DNA of 6,045 nt. Source: Acidimicrobiia bacterium. Its GTDB lineage: Bacteria; Actinomycetota; Acidimicrobiia; Spongiisociales; ZC4RG35. Position 1 is the first letter of the stretch. Each line of letters opens with the position of its first letter. Made by a program: the position numbers and the translations under genes. Location of the stretch: positions 1 through 6,045 of the forward strand of contig JAICND010000108.1 of the NCBI GenBank assembly GCA_025929005.1, in the 5' to 3' direction. The notes under the pieces are model-generated. The model saw only the letters and a list, made by a program, of their open reading frames with translations. It had not been told where the DNA came from and did no database searches. This document shows, piece by piece, positions 4,962-6,045 of this stretch.

Positions 4962-6045
4962 ATGGCTCATGCCAGCGAGGCCTCGCCTGCGAGTGCTGAA
5001 TCAGCCCGACAGCAATCAACAAAGGTGCGGATGTCGATCAAGACCCGTGCCATTGTCACCGTCTTGGCACTGGCGTTCGCGGTGGTAGCGGCCAGCGCCG
5101 ATTACGTGGTGCAAAGGGGCGACACCCTTACCAAGATCGCCTCAGAGTTCGGAATATCTGTTGCCGAGTTGGCGGCCGCCAACGGCATCAGCGATCCCAA
5201 CTGGATCACTATCGGACAGCAGCTGGCCATCCCCGGTCAAACGATCACGCACCAGGTCGAAAAAGGTGAGACCCTGCGTGAGATCGCGGCGGAGTACGGC
5301 GTTTCCGTTGCAGACATTGCCGCGGCCAACGAGATCTCCAACCCGAACCTGATCAAGATCGGCGCCAAACTGACCATCTCGAACTCCCCGGCGCCAATCA
5401 CGCCGCCGGCCGTAGCCACCTACACCGTCAAGAAAGGCGACTCTCTGGCTGCCATCGCCGCCCGTTTTGACACCACGGTGGAATCGTTGGCGGCAGCCAA
5501 TGGGATAACCAATCCCGGACTGATCTATATCGGCACCACGCTTCAACTTTCAGGGGCAGGCTTCGTGGCAGATCCTGCCCCAACCTCGGCGTCTTACACA
5601 GTCAAGGTGGGCGATCGATTGGCTTCCATCGCCTCGACGTACGGCATCGCCGTGTCGACCATCGCCGCCGCCAATAGCCTCTCCAATCCGAACGTGATCA
5701 GGATCGGCCAGGTGTTGACAATCCCTGGTGCTGGCTCCGGGTGGCGATGCCCCGTTGATGGCGCCAAGTTCATCAACGACTGGGGCTTTCCTCGGTCAGG
5801 GGGCCGGACTCATGAAGGCAACGACCTCTTCGCTGCCCGAGGCACACCGGTCTACGCACCCGTCTCAGGGGAAGTGACGTATCTCGACGGCCGTCTCGGC
5901 GGACTTCAGTTCTGGCTCAGGGGCGATGACGGCAACACCTACATCGGCACCCACCTGGACACTATGGGATCTTCCGGACGGGTCGCGGCGGGGGCCAGTC
6001 TGGGAACGGTCGGCAATACTGGCAACGCGGCCACCTCCCGACCTC
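4962..6045 (+). CDS. Secreted four-LysM, M23 (LytM-type) cell-wall endopeptidase, 3'-partial
   Basis: The visible 361 residues begin with a 24-residue Ala/Ser-rich extension, then MSIKTR and a hydrophobic segment (about 29-45) ending ASA, a plausible signal-peptidase I site before Asp47. Four LysM domains follow (about 48-91, 97-140, 153-197, 211-255), each with the YxVxxGDxL-like opening and an IxxxNxxxxP-like centre. LysM binds N-acetylglucosamine polymers such as peptidoglycan. The M23 domain starts near residue 262 (CPVDGAKFINDWG). It shows the zinc ligands His284 and Asp288 in HEGND, GTPVYAPVSGEV (294-305), and the YIGTHL His331 equivalent to the first catalytic His. The window ends at NTGNAATSRP plus one C, exactly where the HxH motif normally follows, so activity cannot be confirmed. 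The likely role is cutting peptide cross-links outside the membrane during growth or division. Start at 4962 because of AGGAGG; a start at 5031 would leave a classic 23-residue signal peptide. Confidence 0.93.
   Translation, partial: MAHASEASPASAESARQQSTKVRMSIKTRAIVTVLALAFAVVAASADYVVQRGDTLTKIASEFGISVAELAAANGISDPNWITIGQQLAIPGQTITHQVEKGETLREIAAEYGVSVADIAAANEISNPNLIKIGAKLTISNSPAPITPPAVATYTVKKGDSLAAIAARFDTTVESLAAANGITNPGLIYIGTTLQLSGAGFVADPAPTSASYTVKVGDRLASIASTYGIAVSTIAAANSLSNPNVIRIGQVLTIPGAGSGWRCPVDGAKFINDWGFPRSGGRTHEGNDLFAARGTPVYAPVSGEVTYLDGRLGGLQFWLRGDDGNTYIGTHLDTMGSSGRVAAGASLGTVGNTGNAATSRP
5103..5726 (+). repeat. Four tandem LysM-coding repeats
   Basis: The four LysM domains are visible as diverged in-frame DNA repeats, with unit starts about 49, 57 and 58 codons apart. 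The best-kept block in each encodes AAAN followed by a short segment with NP (or DP in the first). Linkers 2-3 and 3-4 are Pro/Ala/Ser-rich. The first LysM follows the predicted signal-peptide cleavage site with no linker. The repeats have diverged at many synonymous sites, so they are old duplications. Confidence 0.85.

Noticed and set aside
5142..5546. A 134-codon minus-strand frame opposite the LysM repeats, with repeated Asp/Gly-rich stretches
   Set aside because: Its periodicity is just the reverse complement of the LysM repeats.
5103..5726. Regular repeats considered as a CRISPR array
   Set aside because: The units are diverged, in frame, about 150-175 nt apart and encode LysM domains; there are no identical short repeats with unique spacers.

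Overview
The window reads as chromosomal DNA of a moderately GC-rich actinobacterium. My best guess is an Acidimicrobiia-like or other uncultured lineage. This rests on two neighbouring F420-type oxidoreductase genes, several starts with a TANNNT box just upstream and no Shine-Dalgarno (the leaderless style common in Actinobacteria), and a LysM/M23 protein whose peptidase domain looks actinobacterial. The assignment to a class is inference. Coding density is very high. I see no mobile element, rRNA, tRNA or CRISPR array.

Layout from left to right. Positions 2-844 (+) hold the 3' part of a gamma-glutamyltranspeptidase-family Ntn-hydrolase: the end of the large subunit, the catalytic Thr and the whole small subunit. 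It belongs to a non-canonical branch that lacks several glutathione-binding residues. Four bases later, and pointing back at it, is a two-gene minus-strand unit: an LLM-class F420-dependent oxidoreductase (1192-2211) followed after 7 nt by a short Ddn-like deazaflavin-dependent oxidoreductase (849-1184). Divergent from that unit is a 55-residue single-pass membrane protein gene (2277-2444, +). It ends one base before the stop of a convergent NCS1-type permease gene (2446-3801, -). The permease is divergent from rlmN (3854-4879, +), and their 52-bp spacer carries a 21-bp near-perfect dyad. After an 82-bp spacer with a plausible promoter, a hairpin and a strong AGGAGG site comes a secreted four-LysM plus M23 endopeptidase gene (4962 to the window edge, +), cut just before its HxH motif.

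The genes do not form one pathway. The two F420-type genes are a believable operon. The permease, RlmN and the cell-wall hydrolase appear to be separately transcribed housekeeping or accessory genes. I do not see a new multi-gene system. The items most worth a second look are the overlooked 55-aa gene, the intergenic dyad, the repeated leaderless-type start architecture and the altered pocket of the GGT-like enzyme.
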